A stretch of DNA of 6,659 nt. It comes from Defluviitaleaceae bacterium. Its GTDB lineage: Bacteria > Bacillota > Clostridia > Lachnospirales > WRAA01. The notes beneath the pieces are model-generated. The model saw only the letters and a list, made by a program, of their open reading frames with translations, made no database searches and was not told the origin of the DNA. A program made the position numbers and the translations under genes. The stretch covers positions 1 through 6,659 of the forward strand of contig WRAA01000115.1 in assembly GCA_009780445.1 (NCBI GenBank), given 5' to 3'. Shown here in pieces: positions 1-6,155 of the stretch. How positions within the stretch are numbered: position 1 is the first letter of the stretch; each line of letters opens with the position of its first letter.

Positions 1-180
1 CTTGCTTTCGGCGTGGATCACCGCCGCTATCAGCACGGGATCCAGCCCGTTGATTTCGGCGTGCTTCTCGATCAGCTCCGCGTGGCGAAGCGGAAACACC
101 GTCAGCACGGCCGCCGCCGCGCCCACAGTTATCAGTGCGGCAAGACCGACGGCAACAGCCGCCGTTTTCAGTAATTTCAT
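1..180 (-). CDS. Lytic transglycosylase (SLT family), N-terminal part, cut by window edge
   Basis: Sixty codons are present, reading leftward off the window. Residues about 5-28 form an Ala/Val/Leu-rich hydrophobic stretch after a short Lys-containing N-terminus, so this is a signal anchor or uncleaved signal peptide placing the enzyme outside the membrane. The following part reads FPLRHAELIEKHAEINGLDP and then IAAVIHAESK, which is the opening of the SLT domain; E58 of the 'ES' pair is the expected catalytic glutamate. Family enzymes cleave the MurNAc-GlcNAc bond of peptidoglycan and form 1,6-anhydro ends. The start codon overlaps the coaE stop as ATGA, with a weak GGGG-type ribosome site 6 bases upstream, so translation is probably coupled to coaE. 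A short single-domain transglycosylase after polA-coaE is a common Firmicutes arrangement. The rest of the domain is not visible, so the subfamily cannot be assigned. Confidence 0.85.
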   Translation of the reverse strand, partial: MKLLKTAAVAVGLAALITVGAAAAVLTVFPLRHAELIEKHAEINGLDPVLIAAVIHAESK

Positions 181-803
181 AAGATACCCCGTTTGGCAAT
201 CAGTTTGCTGATATGGTTCCTTAGTTCTTTGATGCCGCTGTAGTTGTTGTCGATAACTTCGTGGGCATACCGCTTAAGTTCGTGTTCGGGCGTTGCCGAT
301 GCGAAGCGGTTTGTTATCTGGTCGTCGCCGATGTTGTCGCGGGCGCGTATGCGGCTGCGGCGTGTTTCATCGTCGGCAGTCACCAGCCATACCTCGTCGC
401 AGTGGGTATGCAACCCGGCCTCCACAAGCAGCGGCGCGTCGATCACGACAAAACCATATTCGCCGGGCGACGCGGCAACCTGCGCCGTCCGCCGCAAAAT
501 CTCCGCAACAACGTGCTTGTGCGTAATGTCCACAAGCCTTGCCAGCAGAGCCTTATCGGCAAAAACCTTGCCGCCGAGCCTGCGCCTGTCCACGGCTTGG
601 TCCTCGTCCAGTATCTCCGTGCCGAAGGTTTCGCATATCTCATAGTATGCCGGTCTGCCGGCCGTCATGTTATCGTGATTTATCGTGTCTGCGTTTAGCA
701 CATACGCGCCAAGCTCCGCGCAGATCCCGGACACCGCTGACTTGCCCGCGCCCGAATTGCCGGTGATCCCCAATATCTTGACCCTACCGCTACTTCGCGT
801 CAT
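177..803 (-). CDS. coaE: Dephospho-CoA kinase
   Basis: This 208-residue protein has the usual length for CoaE, the cytoplasmic enzyme that phosphorylates the 3'-hydroxyl of dephospho-CoA with ATP in the last step of CoA synthesis. The Walker A loop is GNSGAGKS at 15-22. The family's DAD motif appears as NAD at 37-39, with D39 kept. EILDEDQAVDRRRLG (63-77) matches the CoA-binding region, IDAPLLVEAG (121-130) the conserved core strand, and a VIDN motif sits at 183-186. The ATG at 803 was chosen because GGGAGAG lies exactly 7 bases upstream (811-817); an in-frame ATG further upstream would put 43 unrelated residues inside polA. The start lies within polA (14-base overlap) and the stop overlaps the next start by 4 bases. 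The usual Pro after the conserved His (HP) is Lys here (ITHKH). Identification is secure. Confidence 0.95.
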   Translation of the reverse strand: MTRSSGRVKILGITGNSGAGKSAVSGICAELGAYVLNADTINHDNMTAGRPAYYEICETFGTEILDEDQAVDRRRLGGKVFADKALLARLVDITHKHVVAEILRRTAQVAASPGEYGFVVIDAPLLVEAGLHTHCDEVWLVTADDETRRSRIRARDNIGDDQITNRFASATPEHELKRYAHEVIDNNYSGIKELRNHISKLIAKRGIL

Positions 804-3498
804 ACCACGACTCTCCCGTGTGGAAGCTGCACACAAGCGGCACGGCCATCTGTGCGCTGCCTTCCATCTCCTGCCGCAGGATGCCGCGTACTTCATCCAG
901 CTCGTCGCGATGAGCCTCCAGCAGGAGTTCATCGTGAACCTGGAGTATCAAGCGCGAGCGCAGTCCGCGTTCCGTAAGGCTTTTGTGTACGCGCACCATG
1001 GCGATCTTGATGATGTCCGCGGCGGTGCCCTGTATCGGCATGTTCATGGCGGCGCGTTCGCCGAAGGCGCGTTGGTTGAAGTTGGGGGAGTTAAGCTCCG
1101 GGATCGGTCTGCGCCTTCCGAAGAGGGTGGCCGCAAAGCCGCGTTCCCGCGCCGTCTCCACAGCCGCGTCCATAAACACCTTCACCCGCGGATACCGCGC
1201 GAAGTATCCCGCGATATAGCTTTCAGCCTCCTTGACCGATATCTTGAGATCCTGCGACAGGCTGTACGCGCCCATTCCGTACACAATGCCGAAGTTCACG
1301 GCCTTGGCCGCGCTGCGCTGGCCGGGTGTAACGAGGTCGAAGTGGGTGTTAAACACCTGTGACGCTGTGAGGCGGTGGATGTCCTGATCTTCGTTAAACG
1401 CCTGTATCAAGGTTTCGTCGCCCGAGAGGTGCGCAAGCACGCGCAGCTCTATCTGGTTGTAGTCGCCGTCCAGGAATACGTATTCCGGGCCGGAAGGTAT
1501 GAAGGCCTTGCGGAGTTCGCGCCCAAGCTCCAGGCGTACCGGGATGTTCTGCAGATTCGGTTCGTGGCTGCTGATGCGCCCGGTGGATGCCACGGTCTGG
1601 CTGAAGGTGGAGTGCAGCTTGCCCGTGTCCGCGTTGATCAGCGGGATCAGGCCGTCCACATAGGTAGACTTCAGCTTGGCATACGTGCGGTAGGCCAGCA
1701 CCCTGCCGACTATCGGGTGCTTCGCCTCCAGCTTCTCCAGCACGTCCGCGGCCGTGGAGTATCCGGTCTTTGTTTTCTTCGAGCCTTTCAGCCCCAGCTT
1801 TTCGAACAGGATCGCGCCGAGTTGGGCGGGTGAGTTGATGTTGAACTCTTCCTCCGCAAGGTCGTAGATGTCGGCGGTCAGCTCCGATATGCCGGTGTCC
1901 AGCTTCCTGCCGAAGCTCTCCAGCTCCTCCTTGCTCACGCGGATGCCGTGAACCTCCATGTCGTGCAGAACCCGCGCCAGCGGAAGCTCCATTTCGTCGT
2001 ACAGCTCCTGCTGGCCGTTGTCCGCCATTTGGCGGCGAAGCAGGGGAGCGGCCTTGAGAACTACGCGGCTTTCGTTGCACACCACCCGCGTGATCTCCTG
2101 CGCGTCCGCCTCCGCAAGCTTCTTACGCGCCTTGCCCTTGCCGAGAACATCCTCCAGAGTCCGTACATGTTCGCCCAGAATATCAAGGGCGATGTCGGCG
2201 TGGGAGTAGGATGCCTTTGACGAATCGGCCACATAGGCGGCGAGGGAAGCGTCGAAGCGCACGCCGCGCAATTCTGTGCCGGCGCCACGGAGCAGGCCAA
2301 GCTCTCGTTTAAAGTCTGGCACAGCCTTGGCCTGTTCCGACGCGAAGAAGGGCGCAAGAATCTCCAGAACCCGGCCGCGCGGCAGACTTTCGCAGATACG
2401 CACAAACACGGAGCCTTGTGCCGAGCAGGATATCGAGAAGCCGGCAAGGCCGTCGTCGTCGACCACAGACGTATAGGCCACCATGTCGGAGGCGGAAAGC
2501 TCCCGCGCGAACGCCTCCAGCTGCTCCGGCGTGTCTATCAGCGTGCAGCCGGCATCGGCTTCTTCGCCGGAAGCATCACCGGCGGCGGATTCTGCTTTTG
2601 CAAGCGCAGGGGTGTGCGTCGCAAAACGCTCGAAATAGCTCTTAAAACCCAGCCGCAGGATCTCCGCGCGGGATACGGCGTTGTAGAATCCGTCCGTGCC
2701 GGTCTCCGCAAGATCGAAGCTTATGGGCGCGTCCGTGACGATCGTGGCAAGATGCTTGCTAAGCAGGGCGATCTCTTCGTTGTCTCTAAGGCTCTGCACG
2801 ACCTTGGTGGGCTTCGCGGCGGTGCTTTCCTTGCTTGCTCGGATGGCGGCCTCCAGGCTTCCGTGTTCCTGCACAAGCTTTACGGCGGTCTTTTCGCCGA
2901 TTCCCGCCACACCGGGGATATTGTCGGATGCGTCTCCCATCAGGGCCTTTACGTCGATATACTCCGTGGGCGTAACGCCGATCCGTTCCTTTACGTCCTG
3001 CGCGAAGTAGCGTTCGACCTCGGTCTTGCCGGCCTTGGTGCGCGGTATACGAACCTCCAGAACGTCCGTGCAGAGCTGGAGCATGTCTCTGTCGCCGGAG
3101 ACGATCACGGGTGCCAGGCCAAGCCCCAGGCTCTTTGCCGCAAGCGTGCCAAGCAGGTCGTCTGCCTCGAAGCCTTCCATCTCGAAGGTCTTGACATTCA
3201 TCAGCGCCAGCAGGTTCTTGAGGGTGCCGATCTGCGGGCGAAGCTCCTGCGGCATGGGCTTGCGGTCTCCCTTGTAGTCGCCAAACTGCTTGTGGCGGAA
3301 CGTCGGCGCGGGCAGGTCGAAGGCCACCGCGGCAAAGTCAGGCTTGTCCTCGTCAAACAGCTTGAAGAATATGTTCAGGAAGCCGTACACGGCGTTGGTG
3401 TAAGTTCCGTCCGGAGTTGTGAGAATGGGCAGGGCGTAGAACGCGCGGTTGATCAAGCTGTTTCCGTCCAGCAGCAGAATCTTCTTCTTCATCGTCAT
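790..3498 (-). CDS. polA: DNA polymerase I with degenerate 3'-5' exonuclease domain
   Basis: A complete 902-residue PolA, which fills gaps and removes RNA primers in lagging-strand synthesis and excision repair. Residues 1-300 are the 5' nuclease, with its acidic residues intact: D11, D61, E111/D113/D114, D136/D138 and the MGDASDNIPG loop at 187-196. Residues about 316-490 are the 3'-5' exonuclease fold, but the catalytic carboxylates are gone: the DTE motif reads TSV (343-345), the next Asp is K397, and the last motif reads NESR. Proofreading should be absent, as in Bacillus-type enzymes. Residues about 495-902 are the polymerase: motif A DYNQIELR (679-686), motif B RSAAKAVNFGIVYG (728-741) with F736, which in the family disfavours dideoxynucleotides, and motif C QVHDELLLE (853-861). 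The start ATG at 3498 has GGAGAT 8 bases upstream; an ATG at 3492 is possible. Motif A has Asn where Ser is usual. Confidence 0.97.
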   Translation of the reverse strand: MTMKKKILLLDGNSLINRAFYALPILTTPDGTYTNAVYGFLNIFFKLFDEDKPDFAAVAFDLPAPTFRHKQFGDYKGDRKPMPQELRPQIGTLKNLLALMNVKTFEMEGFEADDLLGTLAAKSLGLGLAPVIVSGDRDMLQLCTDVLEVRIPRTKAGKTEVERYFAQDVKERIGVTPTEYIDVKALMGDASDNIPGVAGIGEKTAVKLVQEHGSLEAAIRASKESTAAKPTKVVQSLRDNEEIALLSKHLATIVTDAPISFDLAETGTDGFYNAVSRAEILRLGFKSYFERFATHTPALAKAESAAGDASGEEADAGCTLIDTPEQLEAFARELSASDMVAYTSVVDDDGLAGFSISCSAQGSVFVRICESLPRGRVLEILAPFFASEQAKAVPDFKRELGLLRGAGTELRGVRFDASLAAYVADSSKASYSHADIALDILGEHVRTLEDVLGKGKARKKLAEADAQEITRVVCNESRVVLKAAPLLRRQMADNGQQELYDEMELPLARVLHDMEVHGIRVSKEELESFGRKLDTGISELTADIYDLAEEEFNINSPAQLGAILFEKLGLKGSKKTKTGYSTAADVLEKLEAKHPIVGRVLAYRTYAKLKSTYVDGLIPLINADTGKLHSTFSQTVASTGRISSHEPNLQNIPVRLELGRELRKAFIPSGPEYVFLDGDYNQIELRVLAHLSGDETLIQAFNEDQDIHRLTASQVFNTHFDLVTPGQRSAAKAVNFGIVYGMGAYSLSQDLKISVKEAESYIAGYFARYPRVKVFMDAAVETARERGFAATLFGRRRPIPELNSPNFNQRAFGERAAMNMPIQGTAADIIKIAMVRVHKSLTERGLRSRLILQVHDELLLEAHRDELDEVRGILRQEMEGSAQMAVPLVCSFHTGESWYDAK
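811..817 (-). promoter_or_regulatory. Ribosome binding site of coaE inside polA
   Basis: GGGAGAG on the minus strand lies 7 bases before the ATG at 803. It sits within the last codons of polA and fixes the coaE start at the ATG that overlaps the polA end. Confidence 0.75.
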
Positions 3499-3506
3499 CA
3501 ATAAGT

Positions 3507-3512
3507 ATCTCC
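3507..3512 (-). promoter_or_regulatory. Ribosome binding site of polA, decides start
   Basis: GGAGAT on the minus strand is 8 bases from the ATG at 3498 and 14 from the ATG at 3492, favouring the former, so the protein begins MTMKKKILLLDGNS. Starts further upstream would fall inside the promoter -10 element. Confidence 0.75.
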
Positions 3513-3543
3513 AATCATTCCCGGATGATATCACGTCATAGAG

Positions 3544-3572
3544 ATTATACCACTGATTGCGCAAAACTTAAA
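3544..3572 (-). promoter_or_regulatory. Promoter of the polA-coaE-transglycosylase operon (sigma-A type)
   Basis: On the minus strand a perfect TATAAT lies at 3549-3544, preceded by TGG, giving an extended -10 (TGGTATAAT). Seventeen bases upstream is TTTAAG (3572-3567), a poor -35 with three of six consensus matches, so the extended -10 is probably what makes this promoter work. Transcription would begin near 3537, giving a leader of about 40 bases before the ATG at 3498. The position is inferred by consensus only. Confidence 0.7.
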
Positions 3573-3608
3573 GCGGTATACGAAGTTTTTTCGCGTGATA
3601 GGCGATAT

Positions 3609-3646
3609 GTATTTATTCGCAAAAGTTTTCTTTTGCGAATAAATAC
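3609..3646. repeat. Perfect 17-base inverted repeat with TTTT centre
   Basis: The left arm GTATTTATTCGCAAAAG (3609-3625) is the exact reverse complement of the right arm CTTTTGCGAATAAATAC (3630-3646), with four T residues between. It is not a standard intrinsic terminator, because no U-run follows the right arm on either strand and it lies upstream of both divergent promoters, outside both expected transcripts. The location, 37 bases beyond the polA -35, suits an operator or activator site; a small palindromic repeat element or a cruciform-forming site are alternatives. The binding protein, if any, is not evident from this window. Confidence 0.9.
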
Positions 3647-3700
3647 GGTTAACGAAAGGTTATCCATACCGTATATCCAGTTATGCGGATGTGAGGCAGC

Positions 3701-3727
3701 GTATTTATTCGTAAAAATAATTGCGAA
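3701..3727. repeat. Second, decayed copy of the intergenic palindrome
   Basis: Positions 3701-3716 read GTATTTATTCGTAAAA, matching the first 16 bases of the left arm at 3609 with one C-to-T change. After a short spacer, TTGCGAA (3721-3727) matches the core of the right arm. The copy therefore keeps both half-cores (TTCGTAA and TTGCGAA) with a 6-base centre instead of 10, and has lost the outer right arm. It ends 33 bases upstream of the apbE -35, much as the first copy stands to the polA -35. Confidence 0.75.
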
Positions 3728-3760
3728 AAGTTGTCCACTCCTGTTGCGCACATATCCCGA

Positions 3761-3789
3761 TTGCCATGCGTAAAGTAATGTGCTATAAT
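3761..3789 (+). promoter_or_regulatory. Promoter of the apbE-led cluster (sigma-A type)
   Basis: TTGCCA (3761-3766, five of six matches to the -35 consensus) is followed after exactly 17 bases by a perfect TATAAT (3784-3789), and TGC just before it makes an extended -10. Transcription should begin near 3796, leaving a leader of about 40 bases. This is the strongest promoter match seen in the window and probably drives apbE, the radical SAM gene and perhaps the downstream genes. Confidence 0.82.
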
Positions 3790-3822
3790 TAGGATATGGC
3801 CGATACGAGCCGTACATTCATT

Positions 3823-3828
3823 GGGAGG
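3823..3828 (+). promoter_or_regulatory. Ribosome binding site of apbE, supports a TTG start
   Basis: GGGAGG ends 7 bases before a TTG at 3836, an optimal spacing. The next in-frame ATG at 3845 is 16 bases away, and the in-frame TTG at 3821 overlaps the ribosome site itself, so TTG at 3836 is preferred. Confidence 0.75.
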
Positions 3829-3835
3829 AATAAGT

Positions 3836-4888
3836 TTGAGGAATATGGTTGCAGGCTGTGTATCCGCCGCGTTGTTGCTGCTGTCGGCGTGTTCACCAAG
3901 CGATACCTCCGGGCAGCTCACAAGGTTCCAGGCCGGCTTTATCGGCACGTTCGATACATATATACAGGTTCTGATCTATGCCGAGACCCGAGCCGAGTTT
4001 GGCGAACACTTTGACAGCGTGCGCGATCTGTTCGAACATTACCACGCCCTGTTCGACATCTTCAACGAGCATGAAGGCATCAACAACCTTTGGACGGTGA
4101 ACAGCAGTGCCGGGCGTGAAGCTGTGGCCGTTGACCCGGCGATAATCGAGCTGCTGCTGGCTTCGCGGCAAGCCTATGCCGATACCGGCGGCGCGCTGAA
4201 CATCGCCCTGGGCGCAGTGCTTTCGATCTGGCACGAATACCGCAGCTACGGCCGCTTAAACCCGGACGAAGCCGTCGTTCCGGCCTACTCTGCCCTGCGC
4301 GCCGCCTCCCTGTCCACAAATATTCAGAACATGATCATCGACGAGCAGGCCGGCACGGTGTTCCTTGCGGATCCCGATATGTCGCTGGATGTCGGCGCGG
4401 TGGCCAAGAGTTTTGCCGCAGGGCGCGCCGCCGACAAACTCCGCGAACGCGGCGTTGTCTCGGCGGTGATCGACGCCGGCGGGGATATCGCGATCATCGG
4501 CAATGCGTTGGCCAGCGGCGGCCGCCCCTGGAGCATCGGCGTGCGCCATCCCCTGCAAGACGGCAACATCGACACCATGCGCGTAACGGACGTATCGGCG
4601 GCAACAAGCGGAGACTACCAACGCGCCTTTGTCGTCGGCGGCGTTACCTACAACCACATTATCGACCCTTCGACACTTATGCCGGCCGTGAGGTTCGCCT
4701 CCGTAAGCGTGGCGCACAGCGACATCATGGTCGCGGAGATACTTTCGACTGCCCTGTTCATAAAACCGTTTGACGAAGGCCTGGCTCTGGCGGACAGGCT
4801 CGGCGCGGCCGTAATATGGGTGGAACACGACGGAACGGTACACTTTAACGAAGCGTATCGAGACATCTCCGCAAACTTCGGAGGCTGA
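3836..4888 (+). CDS. apbE: FAD:protein FMN transferase lipoprotein (ApbE family)
   Basis: A 350-residue protein starting at TTG. A hydrophobic leader ends in a lipobox, LSAC (16-19), so the mature protein should be lipid-anchored at Cys19 on the outer face of the membrane. The rest is ApbE-like: TFDTYIQV (38-45) near the start, LDVGAVAKSFAAGRAAD (184-200) for the usual LGG.AKG segment, VIDAGGDIAIIG (211-222), PWSIGVRHP (231-239), TSGDYQRAF (257-265) and YNHIIDPST (272-280). Family members transfer FMN from FAD to a Thr in flavoproteins such as the Rnf or Nqr subunits, using Mg. The usual metal-binding ADxLSTALF motif reads AEILSTALF (300-308), so Glu301 replaces the common Asp, and the glycine-rich TG.P after the DP motif reads LMPA. 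Activity is likely but unproven. No flavoprotein target is encoded here. The stop is 1 base before the next start. Confidence 0.9.
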   Translation: MRNMVAGCVSAALLLLSACSPSDTSGQLTRFQAGFIGTFDTYIQVLIYAETRAEFGEHFDSVRDLFEHYHALFDIFNEHEGINNLWTVNSSAGREAVAVDPAIIELLLASRQAYADTGGALNIALGAVLSIWHEYRSYGRLNPDEAVVPAYSALRAASLSTNIQNMIIDEQAGTVFLADPDMSLDVGAVAKSFAAGRAADKLRERGVVSAVIDAGGDIAIIGNALASGGRPWSIGVRHPLQDGNIDTMRVTDVSAATSGDYQRAFVVGGVTYNHIIDPSTLMPAVRFASVSVAHSDIMVAEILSTALFIKPFDEGLALADRLGAAVIWVEHDGTVHFNEAYRDISANFGG

Positions 4889-4889
4889 C

Positions 4890-5789
4890 ATGCCCGCGAT
4901 TAACATTCCGACGATCCCCGCAAAAACCATCGTCACAAGGGTGCAAGGCTCGTACAACTGGTTTAGTGTGGACTACAACATGAACATCTACCGCGGATGC
5001 CCGCACGGCTGTATCTACTGCGATTCACGCAGCGATTGTTACCGTAATTTCGATTTCGGCACGGTGAAGGCCAAGGCAGACGCCCTGCGCATCATCCGCA
5101 ACGAACTGCGCCGCAAGGTGCGCACAGGCGTGATCGCCACAGGCGCGATGAGCGACCCGTACAACCCGCATGAGCAGGAACTGCGCCTGTCGCGCAATGC
5201 GCTGGAGCTGATCAACGCCTTCGGCTTCGGCGTGTCCATCGCCACGAAGTCTCCCCTTGCCGCACGCGATGCGGACATCCTGCAAGACATCAAGGCGCAC
5301 TCGCCTGCCATGGTGATGTTCAGCGTCACCACTGCCGACGACAAGCTCTGCAAGCTGCTCGAACCCGACGTTGCGTGTTCAAGCGAACGCTTTGACGCGC
5401 TGGAACAGCTGGCCTGCGCCGGAATATTCTGCGGCGTACTGATGATGCCGATACTGCCGTTTATCAACGACACGCCGGAGAACATCACCGGCATACTCCA
5501 CCGTGCCAAGGACGCCGGCGCGGCCTTCGTCTACCCAAGCTTCGGCGTGAGCCTTCGCTCCGGCAACAGAGAGTACTTCTACCACCACCTCGACAGCCAC
5601 TTCCCCGGCCTGCGGCAGATGTACGCCTCGCGCTACGGAAATATGTACCAATGCCACAGCCCGCACAACAGGAAGTTATGGGCAACGTTTATGTCAACTT
5701 GTGAACAACTCGGCCTGCTCCACCGCATGGACGACATTAACAAACGCCTGAGAACAGGCTACGCAGACCGTCAATTACGGTTTATGTAA
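4890..5789 (+). CDS. SplB-like radical SAM protein (SPL family, COG1533 type)
   Basis: A 299-residue cytoplasmic radical SAM enzyme. The Fe-S cluster motif CPHGCIYC (C37, C41, C44) follows NIYRG, as in the branch related to spore photoproduct lyase. Further family marks are GAMSDPYNPHE (85-95), ATKSPLAARDADIL (118-131), LLEPD near 156-160, a conserved-looking GVLMMPILPFIND (182-194), and near the C-terminus YQCHSPHNRKLW (253-264) with C255, a Cys I recall as common in the Firmicutes members. Such proteins are often annotated as DNA repair photolyase, but most have no proven substrate, and nothing here shows that it acts on spore photoproduct. GGAGG (4880-4884), inside the end of apbE, lies 5 bases before the ATG, so it is almost certainly cotranscribed with apbE. 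The family is secure; the reaction is unknown. Confidence 0.88.
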   Translation: MPAINIPTIPAKTIVTRVQGSYNWFSVDYNMNIYRGCPHGCIYCDSRSDCYRNFDFGTVKAKADALRIIRNELRRKVRTGVIATGAMSDPYNPHEQELRLSRNALELINAFGFGVSIATKSPLAARDADILQDIKAHSPAMVMFSVTTADDKLCKLLEPDVACSSERFDALEQLACAGIFCGVLMMPILPFINDTPENITGILHRAKDAGAAFVYPSFGVSLRSGNREYFYHHLDSHFPGLRQMYASRYGNMYQCHSPHNRKLWATFMSTCEQLGLLHRMDDINKRLRTGYADRQLRFM

Positions 5790-5822
5790 ACAGATTAAGT
5801 AGGCATAAAAATTTTATGTAAA
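5781..5822 (+). repeat. Ten-base direct repeat and small palindrome before the cupin gene
   Basis: TTTATGTAAA occurs at 5781-5790, overlapping the stop of the radical SAM gene, and again at 5813-5822, 32 bases apart (about three helical turns). Between them CATAAAA (5804-5810) and TTTTATG (5812-5818) form a 7-base inverted repeat with a single central A. The stretch is AT-rich. It could be a regulatory site or an internal promoter region, but I find no good -35/-10 pair, and the hairpin is too weak for a terminator. Confidence 0.5.
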
Positions 5823-5834
5823 GTGAGTGATAGT

Positions 5835-6155
5835 ATGTTCACCTCGTATGTTAACGCTACAACGTCCAACCCCCTGCCCGGCGTAACCCGCCGCGTGCTG
5901 GCATATGACGACCACATCATGCTGGTGGAGTTCACCTTCGACGCGGGCGTTCACCTTCCCCACCACAGCCACCCGCACAACCAGGTCAGCTATGTGAAAA
6001 GCGGAAAGATGGAGTTCACGCTGGACGGCGAAGTATTCACCATGAACCCGGGCGACAGCATCACGATTCCGCCAGATGTGATCCACGGCGCGCTGCCCCT
6101 CGAAGCCTCCATGGTCTTGGATGTGTTCACGCCGGCACGGCAAGACTTCCTATGA
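5835..6155 (+). CDS. Small single-domain cupin protein
   Basis: A 106-residue single cupin barrel. Motif 1 spans HLPHHSHPHNQVSYVKSG (40-57) and motif 2 is PGDSITIPPDVIHG (72-85). The expected metal ligands are H44, H46 and H84, with Q50 at or near the position usually held by Glu or His; N49 stands where HPHEQ is usual. These small cupins bind a metal and act as enzymes, sugar or metabolite binders, or sensor domains, and the sequence does not say which. The ATG at 5835 has a weak GTGAG-type ribosome site 7 bases upstream; a GTG at 5823 would add MSDS and is an alternative. The stop overlaps the homoserine kinase start as ATGA, so the two are probably translated together. No signal peptide is seen, so it should be cytoplasmic. 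Confidence 0.85.
   Translation: MFTSYVNATTSNPLPGVTRRVLAYDDHIMLVEFTFDAGVHLPHHSHPHNQVSYVKSGKMEFTLDGEVFTMNPGDSITIPPDVIHGALPLEASMVLDVFTPARQDFL

Larger units (their letters stand above)
3499..3835. other. Divergent AT-rich intergenic control region
   Basis: This 337-base stretch separates the divergent polA and apbE starts and contains no credible gene. Open frames crossing it are low-complexity products of the repeats and lack ribosome sites. It is clearly richer in A+T than the flanking coding DNA. From left to right it holds the polA ribosome site and promoter, a perfect inverted repeat (3609-3646), a decayed copy (3701-3727), and the apbE promoter and ribosome site. Weak DnaA-box-like words are also present: TTATCCATA at 3660 and TTGTCCACT at 3731. 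No U-tract terminator is seen, as expected between divergent starts. Confidence 0.85.

Noticed and set aside
685..1362. A 225-codon plus-strand frame across the coaE-polA junction
   Set aside because: It spans two real genes in antisense and has no supporting ribosome site or motif.
2416..3504. A 362-codon open frame on the plus strand opposite polA
   Set aside because: It lies wholly antisense to an unmistakable PolA, shows no family motif, and is the kind of long ghost frame expected opposite GC-rich coding DNA.
790..3564. A longer polA starting at 3564
   Set aside because: The extra 22 residues would be encoded across the -10 element and leader, do not resemble a PolA N-terminus, and lack a ribosome site.
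3609..3646. Reading the palindrome as an intrinsic terminator
   Set aside because: No U-run follows on either strand, the stem is AT-rich, and it lies upstream of both divergent genes.
3609..3727. Reading the repeats as a CRISPR array or insertion-sequence ends
   Set aside because: There are only two unequal copies with no regular spacers, no transposase is encoded between or near them, and no target-site duplication is seen.
3525..3948. Several 82-99 codon frames across the intergenic spacer
   Set aside because: They are generated by the repeat words (recurring LRINT/FIRK-like peptides), cross the promoters, and have no ribosome sites.
4256..4957. A 233-codon open frame on the minus strand opposite apbE
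   Set aside because: It is antisense to apbE, has no recognisable motifs, and is rich in His, Arg and Gly as expected of a shadow frame.
4890..5789. Naming the radical SAM gene splB (spore photoproduct lyase)
   Set aside because: It shares the CxxxCxxC cluster motif and general family, but the context and length do not single out the true lyase, and most family members have unknown substrates.
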